Notes: generated by a model from the sequence alone, not told the origin. A DNA stretch of 64,000 bases from Scolanthus callimorphus (GCA_033964015.1 CM066920.1:7903912-7967911); one strand, 5' to 3'; counted from the first letter of the stretch, positions 34,330 through 46,850 are shown. Made by a program: numbers and translations.

Positions 34330-34805
34330 TAGATTGAACCTCCAGTGCCCGGGGGGGGGGGGGGGGGGGGGGCCTCTAAAGTTAAAATGCTAGGGGTGAC
34401 CGTCGGGAAACTCGAATTTTGACCCTAAAAAATACCTGGTCGGAAAAAATTTCCACCCTAAAAAATACCCCTCAGTCTGAAAATACCCTAAAAAATACCA
34501 ACAATTTTGACAGGTTAAATTTTATTCTGGCCGTTTATTAAATATACATCAAATGTATCCTCTCGACTTTCAAAAACACTACCTTATTTGCGTGAGAACC
34601 CCCTAAAAAATACCTATTTTTCTTACTATACCGTTTTTTATTTCCGAACCCCTAAAAAATACCAGATCGCCGATTTCAACCCCTAAAAAATACGACGGTG
34701 GCCCCTAGCATTCGAATATAGGGAGTCCCCCCCCCCCCCCCCCGGGCTCCAGTGGTTAGACGAGAGTCTGACTAGCATCAAGGTCGTGGGTTCGATTCCC
34801 TTAAT
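34330..34805 (+). repeat. tRNA-derived SINE-like head split by an insertion
   Basis: AGTGGTTAGA (A-box-like) at about 34752 and GGTCGTGGGTTCGATTCCC (B-box) at about 34782 have tRNA spacing. The 5' part of the tRNA-like sequence is interrupted by the element at 34348-34746. The arms do not form a full cloverleaf, so it is a tRNA-derived repeat, not a working tRNA. Confidence 0.6.
34348..34746. mobile_element. hAT-like MITE, 399 bp, 8 bp duplication
   Basis: Flanked by the 8 bp duplication CTCCAGTG (34340-34347 and 34747-34754). The ends are CCCGGGGG.. and ..CCCCCGGG with G- and C-homopolymers of about 20. The interior carries at least seven CCCTAAAAAATACC-like units. An 8 bp duplication fits hAT; dense subterminal motifs are typical of hAT transposase-binding ends. 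Confidence 0.82.
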
Positions 34806-35015
34806 CTCTGAACTCGGAATTGTTTTTCCAGTTCTTCCATAGTTACATAGTATTCATTTCAAATAGTTTGTCTATCATGGAAACGAAACGGAATTAACGA
34901 AAAAAGGCAGCAAAGGAAGATTGTGTTATAGATGGGAATGACCTTCTTTCCCTGGATCGAGGTCAAATATTATCGGCGGTCACCATTATCATTATTTCGT
35001 ATAATACGTATACTT

Positions 35016-35131
35016 AACCATTATCCTGCGAGATTGCGCAGAATATTGTCTAATACTTAGCCGACGAGGGACGAAGTCCCGAGTTGTCTAAATCAGACAA
35101 TATTCTGCAAAAATCGAGCAGGATAATGGTT
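35016..35131. repeat. Near-perfect hairpin, 116 bp
   Basis: AACCATTATCCTGC and AGAATATTGTCT pair with their inverted partners; the loop itself is palindromic (GGGACGAAGTCCC). The right flank TTTATTATTCAGC matches, inverted, the left flank of the hairpin at 49525. Confidence 0.8.
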
Positions 35132-35367
35132 TTATTATTCAGCAAATCGATAGCACAAAAAATCCAAGAAATGATTTACTTTTGTGCATTCAACATGCAC
35201 ATCATATTTCCCTCAGACGACGGATATCGCAGGATATATGTCATGTATAGAAGACAGCTATTGGCTTACCAATGACCATATTTGGGCAGTGCATCGATGT
35301 GCTGAATAATAATAAGCTATATCTGTTCGTATAATGTCACGCTAGGGAAAAAGAAAACAAAAACTGC

Positions 35368-35733
35368 ATGGCAAAGCCGGTTGCAAGAAAAGAAAGAAAG
35401 CCAATTAAAAATATTACATCCCCTTTTCACGTAAGTAAAAATGAATCAACAAGATCAAAGCGCCATAGATTTAGAGACGGTAGTCTTTTAGAAATATTAG
35501 TAGGTTGTAAGGCACTAAAACTTAAGAAATGCCGCAAAAGGCTTACGTCAATTCAAAGGTATGAATGTCAAAAAAGTTGTCAGTTCAAGAGCTGCCGAGA
35601 TATGCCGAGTAAATCTATTCCGTGTGCAGATCCTGAAACGCATCTTAGTTTGAATTATGACGGAAATTATGGTTACGATTTAATACCGCCTCGGTTAAAA
35701 GTGTCAGAGTTCATTGAGCTTGAATTAGGCTGA
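35368..35733 (+). CDS. Possible small protein or exon, 121 residues
   Basis: An ATG-initiated frame of 121 codons ending in TGA. The first half is rich in Lys and Arg. The middle has six Cys in CKALKLKKC, YECQKSCQFKSC and a later C. The C-terminus is acidic and aromatic. There is no signal peptide or family that I recognise. It overlaps none of the recognised repeats and its composition is less AT-driven than its neighbours, but chance cannot be excluded at this length. Confidence 0.25.
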   Translation: MAKPVARKERKPIKNITSPFHVSKNESTRSKRHRFRDGSLLEILVGCKALKLKKCRKRLTSIQRYECQKSCQFKSCRDMPSKSIPCADPETHLSLNYDGNYGYDLIPPRLKVSEFIELELG

Positions 35734-35956
35734 CAACATGCGACGATCAAGTATAGTTTTGTAATTCATAGTGTACTGCTACCTTAAGTCGCGGTGAGAT
35801 GAGGTCTAAACCCTTAAAAAAGAGTAAGCAGCTAGTGGCTAGTGGTCCAACATTTCGTGTGGTTTTCGTAATCTTGCAAACTCTGAAGTAACTCAGATGT
35901 CAAACCGAGTTTTAGCAGCTTCCTTCGATCACACAACTAACACTTACCAACCAATA

Positions 35957-36134
35957 GAGCAGATTTCGTATGACTGTGAAGAGTGTCGCGACACGGCGCA
36001 GTACTGTGGCGGTGGCGGTACCGAACCTGGCCTGCTGTAGATACCGAATGAAATCACTTAGTCGCGGCGCGGTCACGGTCGCGGAGCGGTACAACTTTGT
36101 CGCGGAACTTTTCACAGTCATACGAAATCTGCTC
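35957..36134. mobile_element. TA-flanked MITE family GAGCAG, copy 2 (178 bp)
   Basis: Same ends as copy 1 (GAGCAGATTTCGTATGACTG), TA on both sides, and a GC-rich core with small differences. ORFs reading through it recur in all copies because the sequence is shared, not because they are coding. Confidence 0.85.
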
Positions 36135-36318
36135 TAACATCACTCAGAGGTTTTACAAAAGCTATGAGTTGTTTACATGTTTGATTCATGACACGCTTTA
36201 AAAACACAACAAATTAGTCGGTGTCAAAAGGACAAATCGTTTGTGAAGGAAAATAGTTTTTAAATGCATTTATATTGCATGATATTGTGGCACAATGAAA
36301 GCAGAAAAACGCCCTTGG

Positions 36319-36696
36319 GGGACTCAACAATATTTTAGACGGGGGTGCTCGTTGGGAAAATTGATTTTGACCCTAAGGGATAGCAAAATTTACCCCTAAA
36401 AGAAAACAAATTTGGCGTGGCGACCGCCGAATTTGCCCCTAAAAGATAGCAAATTTGGCAGGTAAAAACAAATAAAAGCGCATTTTAGGTCTTTTAGGGG
36501 TTTCAACCAAGTTTCCTTTGTAAATATCGGTTCTGGTGTCAGTACCAATATATTTCTGGGCAAGGATTGTTCTGAGACTCCCCTAAGGGATAGGGCTGAT
36601 TTTAAACACCCCTAAGAGATAGCACGTCTGTCAATTTTATACCCTAAGGGATAGGACGAGCACCCCAGTCTGAAAATATGGGGAGTCCCCCACCGG
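36319..36696. mobile_element. hAT-like element, 378 bp, 8 bp duplication
   Basis: Flanked by GCCCTTGG at 36311-36318 and 36697-36704. The ends carry GGGGGACTC / GGAGTCCCCC and GGGGTGCTCG / CGAGCACCCC inverted pairs. The interior has repeated CCCTAAGGGATAGCA-like units on both strands. It is related in design to the element at 34348 but has a different unit. Confidence 0.72.
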
Positions 36697-36925
36697 GCCC
36701 TTGGCATATTAATCGAGTAAATATGGTCACAAGCACGCTTCTCTTTCACTCGCCGGTTTAGGCTCGGTTTCTAGACGTCGGGGAGCCTGTGGCTCATAGG
36801 CTTAGATCGTGTAACCCAACTTGGCGGGTTTCAGATGAGATGATTTAGTTTGCATTCTCATTGGTCGCTCTCATGTCTATCAATCAATCACGTTATGAAC
36901 TTAACGCAGCTGTGTATTTAGTGAT

Positions 36926-37040
36926 CACGTGCTCACTGCGTGATAGTGATTGTACTTGGTTTATATAAAGAAACCAGTCACGTGCTCAATGAGTGATATA
37001 GTGCTTTTACTTGGCTTGTGTTGGCTGACAGGAAAGCCAT
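36926..37040. repeat. 53 bp duplication with CACGTG and a TATA-like motif
   Basis: CACGTGCTCA occurs at 36926 and 36979, each followed by a GTGATA block and TACTTGG; TATATAAAG lies between them at 36963. CACGTG is an E-box, but no transcript is evident. Confidence 0.5.
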
Positions 37041-37704
37041 TCAGCATCAAATTTTCTCTCGTCTCTGATTGGCTATGTATATTTGCTCTTAATGTGTCAT
37101 TCAAAATTTGCTCTAAACCTGGAGACACAAGAGGATTAAATCAGGTATTATTATTAGAATTTGGATTTCTGATTGGAAACAGTACAGCGGGCTGGCAGGC
37201 TAATTTTTGAATGAGAAAGTTGTGATTTGATTATTTGCACTTTGTATCCTAATGCTTGGGTCCTGTCAAAGGCGACAAGAACTCCACCACTACAAAGACG
37301 CTGTATTATAATCCCTATGCCCCAAGAACCGCAGATCTTAGCTCTAAATACTAATGTAGGGTCTTCTAGTCGTATATTAATGCCGCACTGTTAATCCCTT
37401 TTATAATTTCTATAGCATTAAATGGTTTTCTTAAAACCTTGGCAAGACTCATTTAGTATCGCATCAAATTGATACAGGTGATAGACATACTTCTGTGGCA
37501 GGGTCACTTCCGTGCAGCTAGCGAATAACAGTAATTATTGCTACTACATACGGGGCTGAATGATTTTAAGCACGAAGACGCCTCCAAATCAAGCACTGAA
37601 AGGGAAATGTAAGTCCAAAAAAGTGAAGAGAAAAAAAATCAAGCGTTAGCCCTTGAAACACGTCTCGCGTCTGCAGCTGCTTTTGTGAAGCTAAAAATAA
37701 CAAT

Positions 37705-37940
37705 TTACAGTGCGAACACAGAAAGCGCGGCCGTGCTGAACAAAATTGATCATTCCGATTTGGCGCGAAAACAATTGCATTTGTACAAAAGCTGCTCACC
37801 ATTGAAGAGCGCACCTAAAAACAATTTATTTGGTAAGAAACTTTTTTTATCAGGATTGATTGTTTTCACGCCAAATCTGATTGGTAAGTTTTGCTCAGCA
37901 CAGGCGCGCCTCCTTCTGTGTCCGCACTGTAATCCAATTA
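37705..37940. repeat. Inverted repeat, arms about 90 bp
   Basis: ACAGTGCGAACACAGAAAG and GATTTGGCGCGAAAACAAT recur inverted at 37855-37935 with a few differences. The 143-codon + ORF and the overlapping - ORFs here are explained by this symmetry. Confidence 0.72.
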
Positions 37941-38207
37941 ATGGGAAAATGAGAGATAGATTTACTAGTTTTACCCAATTTCTGTTCGATGAAATCAGCA
38001 TTATTTTAAGACATGACGTTGAATCGCTTTTAATCACCTTTTCTAAGAACAAAATTAGTGCCAGTGCCGCTCAAGCTTCGCATTTTGTTATCTGTGTTCT
38101 TATTAGTCTAGAGTAAACCTTAAAGAAGTCTGGAGTAGAGTGTTTGAAGATATCAATTCCTTAGATAATGAAAAACAAATGTTTGTTCATTCTGATTGGC
38201 TGACCAA

Positions 38208-38361
38208 TACCTTAAAGGCCCAAGACCCAAGACCCAAGACCTTAAAGGCCCATCATCAACCGAGAGCCTTTGCGGTCTATTAGCTAATCAGAACACTCAA
38301 AAAAACAATGACAAAAGAAAATGGGGCGCAAAGGCTCTCCCGGTTGATGATGGGCCTTTAA
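38208..38361. mobile_element. Small TTAA-flanked MITE, 112 bp core
   Basis: AGGCCCATCATCAACCG and its inverted partner bracket 38246-38357, flanked by TTAA on both sides. Directly left, CCTTAAAGGCCC and three AAGACCC units repeat the end sequence, as if from aberrant replication at the terminus. Confidence 0.7.
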
Positions 38362-38400
38362 CCAATAGGAAAGTGTAGAAAACCCAAGTATGATTTACTC

Positions 38401-38560
38401 CGGGGGGGGGGGGGACCGCATATTTTTTGGTTGTGGATGATCGTCGCATCTTTTAGGGGTTAAAATCACGGGGGGTGGTCTCTTAGGGGTCGTGATCTTC
38501 AATAAATTTTTGGGAGATTGGTATCTTTTACGGCCGAAATATGTGTCCAAATTGTTTTCT
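38401..38560. mobile_element. Single end of a hAT-like element
   Basis: A G-run followed by CCGCATATTTTTTGGT and several TCTTTTAGGGG units, matching the right end of 54120-54487 in reverse. No second end was found. Confidence 0.55.
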
Positions 38561-38598
38561 CTGCTTCTTTTTTGTCCAACTAGTTGGGTGATACTAGA

Positions 38599-38704
38599 AC
38601 AATTAGACCTCTCGCCCTCAAGGGCCACGGGTCAATAGCTCATTCGGCCTGCGGCCTCATGGGCTTTTGGCCCGTAGCCCTCGAGGGCGAGAGGTCTAAT
38701 TGTT
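38599..38704. repeat. Near-perfect hairpin, 106 bp
   Basis: AACAATTAGACCTCTCGCCC pairs with its inverted partner, with a further GGGCC-rich inner stem (GGCCTGCGGCC loop). About 28 bp of the outer stem is almost exact. Confidence 0.82.
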
Positions 38705-38739
38705 AAATAGCACCTGAAAATTTTTTTCGCCATAAACTG

Positions 38740-38965
38740 TTGACTTGCCGATGTTGCAAAACTTCCTTTCTTATAGGAAATCCCCCTTACCTTATTTAAA
38801 AGGTCTGTAAGTATTTTCGCTCTTCTCTAAATCAAAACGCAGGAAAACTCACCAGGATTTGCAAATGATCGAGAAACACCATTCTCTTGATCGGCCAAAA
38901 GGCCTGGTGATGAGATTGAAAAAACCCACAGGCAGACCGCGCGGATTCGTAAAAAAAGTACAGCA
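38740..38965 (+). repeat. Dispersed repeat, copy 2
   Basis: Second copy of the repeat at 28715-28960, about 10 kb away, same orientation. Confidence 0.7.
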
Positions 38966-39044
38966 CTTCCTTGATGGAAATGCACCATGGACAGGGTTAG
39001 GTGGTTCCTATAATGGTCTTAATGGGGAAATAGTCAATTGAATT

Positions 39045-42000
39045 ATCTTTTGCTCTAGAGAAAATAAATTGGGGCAATTTAGGGCTATCCAAAGTATTTA
39101 GTGCCATTCAAACTTTATCCAAAAAGGGTTGTATAATATAATAACGCAGCTTAAGGGATAGCAAATGGTGGTTCGGAAAATTCAAAATCGCGCAAACTCT
39201 TATGGATACTCGAAATCTCGGATATTTAGAGAGCTGTCTCTCAATCTCGTTTTCTGAAGAAAAGAAAAAGAGAATGTTTGAGAAGCACTCTCAGTCGTCT
39301 CGATCTCTAATTTTTCAAGGCGTGATCTCGATGTCTTGGAAAAATCTTACATTTATCATTCGCAGTGCCACCCCTAGCTTTTCAAACAGCTAATGTGGTC
39401 TTCTGAATTTCAAAAACAGATTAATTGAAAAACGAAATATATAATTGATATCAACACAATTTTAACTAGTTTATTAGATAACAAGTGAATTAGAAGTCAT
39501 GAGTTCCCTATCTGAATACGCAATCACGAGTTTCTCTATTTCTTCAAGTTGCTAAAATTGATCAACGTCTCAGATTGTGATTCTGATTTCCGTTGTGGTG
39601 CAGATAATGAGATAATCTTATACTCGTGAGTTTGGAGAAACAAAAATGAGCAGCAATCTTTTCTATAAATCAGTGCACCTCGTACTTCTTTAAGGGCTTT
39701 ATTTGTATAACAAACGGATTCGAGGAAACGAAATCTTGAGACCAATCTTGCGTGATGAATATGACATCTACTTCAGAAACCATGCACCTCTGACGGTTTT
39801 TAAACACTCTGTCCTCTACTTATAAATGCATAATAAATAGACAAGAACACGACACAATGTAGTACAGTGGTTAAATTGAATACATACATACGCAAGCGTG
39901 CTCTTCAAAAACATCTTTCCGATGGCAAAGGGAAGTTGTTACCAGAACTTAGACAAGATGAAACAGTTCAGGAATTACTGGTATGCGTTTATACGAGTAA
40001 GATGTAGGATCTCTCACTTGATCTACGTTTGACATAGATATATTGTGCTATTTTACATTTAAATCCAAAGAGTGCTATATTAAAGTCTTCCTATTAGTAT
40101 GTAAGGTAGCTGTACGTCTGATATAAACAACGAGGACGTTATCTGAAGAAATCGTTAATATTTACAGTTGTCAAGAATTATAAACTCAAATAAAGCGGTC
40201 AAGTGCCCGAAACGCCATTTCCCGAAAAGAAAAAAAAAGAGAAAAAAAGGAAATTACTAGATTTAAACAATGGATCTAGAAAATATCTTAAGGTTTGAAA
40301 AAGCATTACAACAACATAACCATTAAGATACATTTCGTAGATGTGTTCCGCCCTAAAGACCTCATTTTCGGCGATTTAGACTGATGTTTTTGCCGCCAAA
40401 GCTATTACTACTAGCTATAATAGGTAAGAAGGCTTGCCAGAAGCAGCATTCATCATCTTATAATACTCGCAGAACGTGAGTCTTAGATTTTTCTTTAGAA
40501 AATCGTGAGAACTATTAGGCAGCGATTTACGCGGGGTATGTTGAAAGTGTAATTCAACAAACGGGGAGTCAGCAGCAGAACACGCCAAGTTCTAAGGCTT
40601 TGTCGTCAGGAAACCAAAAAAACAACACTTGTGGCGGATTTGGGTTTCATTGTAAGGTAAGTTAGATATTATATAAAACATTGGCCATGATGTTTGTTTA
40701 TATTTAGCGCACTGCTTAGTGGTGAAATGAGATTTTTAAAATCATATTTATGTATTAAAACTTTAATCAAAACGACTAGGATTTCTCCTTCTGATTCTAA
40801 ATATTTATACATTTGCTAGTGAAACAACATTATATTAAACATTGCCGGAAAACTAAATCGGAATTACAATCTGGAAAATCTTTGTTTTGATCATAACGTG
40901 GGAATAAAATGCGATGCGCATTTATTCCATAGCTGCATGGTGTCAGATGTGACAAAACGTGGTCTACAAGAGATCGAAAAATCACTGCGTACAATTTACA
41001 TCGGTTTCCTGTTGGACAGCGGTAAGTTACTCGCTTGACGTGGGAGGAAATTAGCTTTTTCGTCTCGTCTTTGTAAGATAAGATTTTCGTTTATAGGGTT
41101 GGCAGGCGATAGGTAAATTAACGGGTCTCTGCAAAGAATTGCGAAAGTCACTACCCCAAAAGAATAATTTGAGATTAAAACGAAACAAGGAGAGTATTGG
41201 AAACCACAATCGAAGACTCAAAGTCAACCTTACTAATGATAGTGTTCGTCTACCTGACTACATCTTGTTAAGGTGGCTGTGCGCTATCTGTACAAATACT
41301 CTACACCCTAATCACATTAATTCTTCTTTGTACAAACACAATTCAAATTTACTTCAATTGCGACACAGTTTCTCAGACAGTGCATGTATTTGAGATTACA
41401 CGTAAATTGTAACTTCAATGAAATTTAAGAAAATTGTCCAAAGAAATGGATCGACGCTTAAGAGGGCAAATCTAATTCGGCACAAAGATCGCGGCCTGAA
41501 ACTTCACTCGTAGAGTCTCTTCACTCTCCTGTTTCCCTGTTTTCCTAAAACTCCACGTGAACGCTTGCTGCGCTGGTTATGAGAACCGTTTTTGCACCAC
41601 CGGTCGCTTCCGGTAAACATCACGATTTCTCACTACTACAGTACATGACTGATCAAGCGTAGCAATTCTATTAATCTTTTTTCTTAAACTCCTACAGCGA
41701 TGTTATCGCACGGACCTACGCAATACCTAGCGCTGCTAGCTGGTAGAAAACACGCACCATTTCTAAAATAGTGCGATCATTAATTGAATTAAAGATAATA
41801 ACGTTTGCTTAACACATAATCGTGCACTGGGACAGTGATAGTACATGGACAAGTACAAAGTTCAAAGTAAAGAAAAATTAAGCGTCCTCATTGGAATGCC
41901 GATAACTCGTCGTTTGTAATAGCTGAAATCAGTTAACAAAACTGAGGTCGATGGTACACTACACTACACCCCTTTCTTTCCCTGTTCTTGCTTTGGTCAT

Positions 42001-45000
42001 GTCCAGCGTTTCAAATGACTGGATATGATCTTAAAAACATTTTTCTACATAAAAGAAAATGAATAGTTGAATTAAGGAGCTCCTTGCTCTACAATCCTTC
42101 TCATCCCTTCCCTCCAATTTCCTCAAGTCCAACCGTTTAAAATGCCTGTCATTGTCTCTAAAAGGATGATTGAATGTCACTTTTTCTACGAAAAGTAGAA
42201 GAACAACTTTCAAATTCAAAGCCAACCATTTAAGGAGTCTACATGTCTTTTTTTAAGAAGTCCTACTACAGAATTTCAATGTGCAAAGCATTTTTACCAA
42301 TAACTAATCGCTTGGTATCATAGTTGCACCATCCCGCAATTGCGCGTCAGAAAAGCGACATTTTCATGCATTTTAGCACATCGGAATTTACATATAGCGT
42401 AATTCTCAATCGGTCACTTTAACCAGAGATAAGGATCCTAGTATTACCCTGGTTTGACAAGCACTTTATATCGAGCCCCGTGGATTTTGATATTTCACAA
42501 CAATAATTCAGAGCAAAAATCTTTTTTGAAAATTCTATGATTTTCGAGTCAGTTTCATTGCGTTTTGATTAAATTCGTTGCTTAGAATCTGTGGACTCAG
42601 AGTATGCCATTTTTCGCCCAACCTCGACTTTAATCTTGTTTTCCTCTGAATTTTCCACTTAAAACGATAGCGCAACTGTTCATAGAAATCTGCTGATTAA
42701 ACATTTCAAAGATTTAGTGGATAGCACTCGACTGCTGTGCAACTGTGGAAACGCACAACAATACAGGAAGAGTATATCGCTCTTTAACGCAGAGATTCTG
42801 AGGCCTAAAAGGCCGAAAAGCGCGCACTGCAGTCACGAAAAGGCTCCAAATACAAAAGAAAACTAACACTTCCTAAAGAAACGCCAAGCCAAGAGCATAA
42901 ACACAGTTATCTGGCAAACAAATTGATTGGTTTGTTACTGTTGTGACGTCCATGAGTAATACATTTGAAGATACGATAAAAACAGCGCGAAAACACAGGA
43001 GGAATATCTCCAGATCAGAGACAATGCTCGTCTTTAATCTTTAACAATACGGCTACGAGAGAACATTCTAGACTTAAAGCAGTGTCGTCGGTGGGTCGAC
43101 ACAACCTTTGGTTTATTGTTTAACAAATGGTGTGACCTTAATCGGGCTGTTGATCAAGAGGTCTTTCGGCATGATTCTTCGGGATATTTAGTATGGTAAG
43201 GAAGTAGTTAAGGTTCCTTAGAGACTCCAAAACCACAATCAAACTGCGCTACACTATAGTAGCTATATCTATTTCGCTATCACTGCTTTAAGTACAGGGA
43301 GGAATAAAGAACGCATGGGAAGAAAATGAAAATGAAAAGCTAACATGCTGTGCGCGCCTGCGATATTAAACTCCGACGCGCGAACTCAATCATTCCGTAT
43401 CAGCAAACCACGCCGACAAACGAGCAGCTAAATCTACACGCATGCGTAACAGATACTCAATGCAAGAAAATGCGTAAGTAAACTATAAAAGTTCTCTCAT
43501 TTTAATCTCGGACTGTCTTACGATCAGTTTTTTCGAGAAACTGTCATATGTGCACACAAGCATCCGGCAGTCCTAAGTGTAAATAGTTTGTAGTTGTGAT
43601 TATAGATCTGATGTAAGAACATAAACATGCCCTCCAAATCTAATGCAAAGTACTTAAGGAATTTTTAACCATTATTGTGTTGCATTACTGGTAGAGCTAC
43701 ATAAACACATGCTTTGTCCCAGGATTTCTATTAACAGATTTCAGGAGTGTTATGACTATTTTAAAGTCTTTGTAAATTTACAAGGACTATTTTTCAGGAA
43801 ACAGATAGTAAGTATTAGAAGTTCTCTTGAGTAATTTTGTCAAATGAAAAAGAAATGGGAATTATGCAACCTCAGGGGAAGTTACTCTTTAATGTCTAAG
43901 AACATAGGGTTTTAAAACGAGCCTCCGGGCGAGCTCTAATTTCGACAGTTCCCATTCCAAACATTTCCACCATTTGATGTTATATTTTCAAGGGAATACA
44001 TCATCTGAATCAATCGTAAATATTACGTGTGACGCGTGTTTTTTCCAAAACCCGTTAGCGCGCCGTTTATAACGATAAATAGAACACATAAAAGACTGCG
44101 CCGACAAATGCCCAGTCATGCGTACCGTTGAGAAGTAGATAAAACGAAGGTGGAGATTGGTTAACTAACAGGACCTCACAGACTCTATAAAGGAAATTCA
44201 TTCAGCTTGCTACAGTAGCTTAAGATGCCCCGATATAATACATCGACGACTTGGTTTTGCGATTTTGAACGTCTATAAGAACAGGAATTCGCAAAAAGGT
44301 ACGTAACTTACAGATTTTCCTCACTTAGTTGTACATGCACGAACGTCGGCACATATTAATGTTCGTTTTGTAGCAGATTCGCTCTTTTGAAAATTGTTAA
44401 GTAATTCGTTTGGTAGACTTTGTACGAAGATAGTGGATGAGTCGCGGTGAGTAGTTACTCTGCAAATAAAAAAAATGTAAGATTACATTACAAGCCAGCT
44501 TTAAAATCATTTTACTTGCTACCAATGGAAAAGCAAACAAACAAACAAAGCAAAGTATAATATGAACGTATTTTTTTAAATGATCGAATAATGGACCTTT
44601 TCCTGGATCATGCTTTGATCTTGAAAAATGCAAAACTTGTCATGCAATTTTATTACTAGAGTAGTAGTCAATTGAAATTTTATATTGCGTTGAACGGGTA
44701 AACAACAAAACACGTAATCTGGACGCGAGTCTGGATCAAAAAGCAAGCCGCAAACACGATTTGGAGCTCAAACAAAAACGGCCTGATTATCAAAGGGATG
44801 CAAAACACTACGGTATTCAGGAAATTGATGGGGCTCACAGGATTGTTTAATATTTACATTATCAAAAAGAAATATACCATTCTAGAAAATGATTAAGCGT
44901 TTTGATAATGGATGGAGCGTCCACTCACGACATCCTACAATGTTTTAGTACTGCGCAGAAAAAGATTGAAAGGAAGTATTTTAAAGACGTTAAAAATAAC

Positions 45001-46850
45001 ATTTAATTGTTGTGTTGTTATTCCTGATCTTATTAAGTTATGATTTAGCATTTATTGTGAACGTAACGGGGAAGAAAGTATAAACTGTGTATTAATGAAT
45101 TTAAAAAATCGTGGACCATTTCCGAACCCCGCTAAGAACAAAAGATTTTAGCCGAAGAAAGGAAAGAATGGAAGCTTGTCTCGCACTATCTCTGATGCTG
45201 TCATGTGAAAAAACGTCGTGCGAATTTCAGCTGCAGTAAAAAAAAGTTAAAAAAGTAAATAAAGTGGCTCTTAAGGGTTTCAAGAGTACCTCTTTTAATC
45301 CATTTGAAGAGCACCCTTTCAATTTCGGGAAGAAGAAAGTCTGAGAGGTATTGTCTTAGCGAAGTGGACAAAAAGCTATCCTGGAAAAGGGAAGTTCAAT
45401 CATAGGCATAACTTTATTGACCTCTAAACTTTTATTGAATTTATTTCAATTTTCACCTTCGGCCCCGTTAACCTCCCCTCCTAGTTGCACTTTGTCTATT
45501 TCCAGAACTTCGTTTTCTCGATAATTTCAGGCAAACCCTTTTTCATCTGCCTTGTAAAGCAATATTTTTGGGATTCACAAAAAGTCAAGACTTTTTATCG
45601 CTAAATCTACTAAAAACAAATCAACTAGATTTTAATATCATCACAAAAGCTCGAAACGAAGAATCGCCGAGCTGACGTGAATATGATTTGACTTTAGTAA
45701 AATCCGGTGTTTTTTAGTTGCCGAGAGTGCGCAGGAGAAAACTTGTCACAATGGAGAGTAAAATGCTCTGTCCACTATAGAACTTGATTCATGAAAGCAT
45801 AAAACCATCTGTCAATCTATAGCTACTAAATGGGATTTTCAATCCAATGGAACAATCTTTCTTAAGCAACTCCGGTATAAGAGGACGGGAATGCAAAACA
45901 TTAAGAAATTGGGGGATCAGTTGATGGAGAGATTCTGAGAAACTTAGAGTCTAGAGAATTTTAGAAGAGTATATAATCTAAGGGCTATTTTCTCGATATG
46001 TTTTGCTGTCCTGGAGTCTTGCAGACTAGAAGAACAGCCTAGAAGATTTAGTCTAGGATTGTGGTTTATATATATTCTCGAAATCGGGCTCTTTCCCTTA
46101 GGAGACTTACTGAACGGGGATTCTTAAACGAAATAGAAAAAAAAAAAAACTTGATCACTAAAATTTCATCCATAACAAATTAAAAGGAAAGATTTCTTAT
46201 CAATCAACAGTTCAATTTAAGTGCCACATGAATAAAGACAGAGCCGATCCCGTACTTTCAGGGTGATATTAGAATACAATTGATAACAAGTAATGGATTA
46301 AAGATAAATTACAAATATGTCCTCAAGTCTTTGGACAGCAACAGGGAAGCTTAGAAAATTTCTCACAGAACATTACAAAGCCTTCAATCCGCCGTGCTTG
46401 ATGTATCTGTTTGCAATAGTTTATTGCCTACGGGCAGTTTTACTTTAGTCTTTAATGGCTGCGTGTGAAATTCGTTATCAAATGCTTTTAGTGAAATGTG
46501 CTTAACGCTGCTCGAGACTGTAATAGCATAAATACACGATTTTGAAAGGGGAGATGTGCTTTTAGAATGGCATGGAAACCACTTCTGATTACAATTTACA
46601 GTTGTTGTTTAACTGGAGATATTTGAAGCCAAACGCGTCGTTCTCACATGAAAATCATCCAGTATCACTTTGAATAATGATAAGTGGTCTTCATTTCCAG
46701 TTCAAGGTAATGCGCGTGCATTGCGGGCTTCCCTTGATTATACCCGCTCTACACCTAAAAAAGAGTGTAGCAAAAAAGACCCGTGGGGGATTGGGAGGGT
46801 TTTTCTCTGGCGTGGGGGAGGGGGTGGGGGGGACGGACGCTGTGTTTGTA
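39045..46850. other. 7.8 kb stretch, nearly repeat-free, no gene recognised
   Basis: No inverted-repeat element, tandem array or dispersed copy was found, in contrast to the flanks. ORFs are short and AT-driven. Weak signals: a CTG|gtatgc donor-like site near 39981, TATAAAAG at about 43486, CTATAAAG at about 44187 followed by a possible exon ending at AAAAAG|gtacgt near 44300. None is enough for a gene call. Confidence 0.5.

Noticed and set aside
37685..38116. 143-codon ORF on the + strand and 100-codon ORF on the - strand
   Set aside because: Both are produced by the inverted repeat at 37705-37940, which opens frames on both strands.
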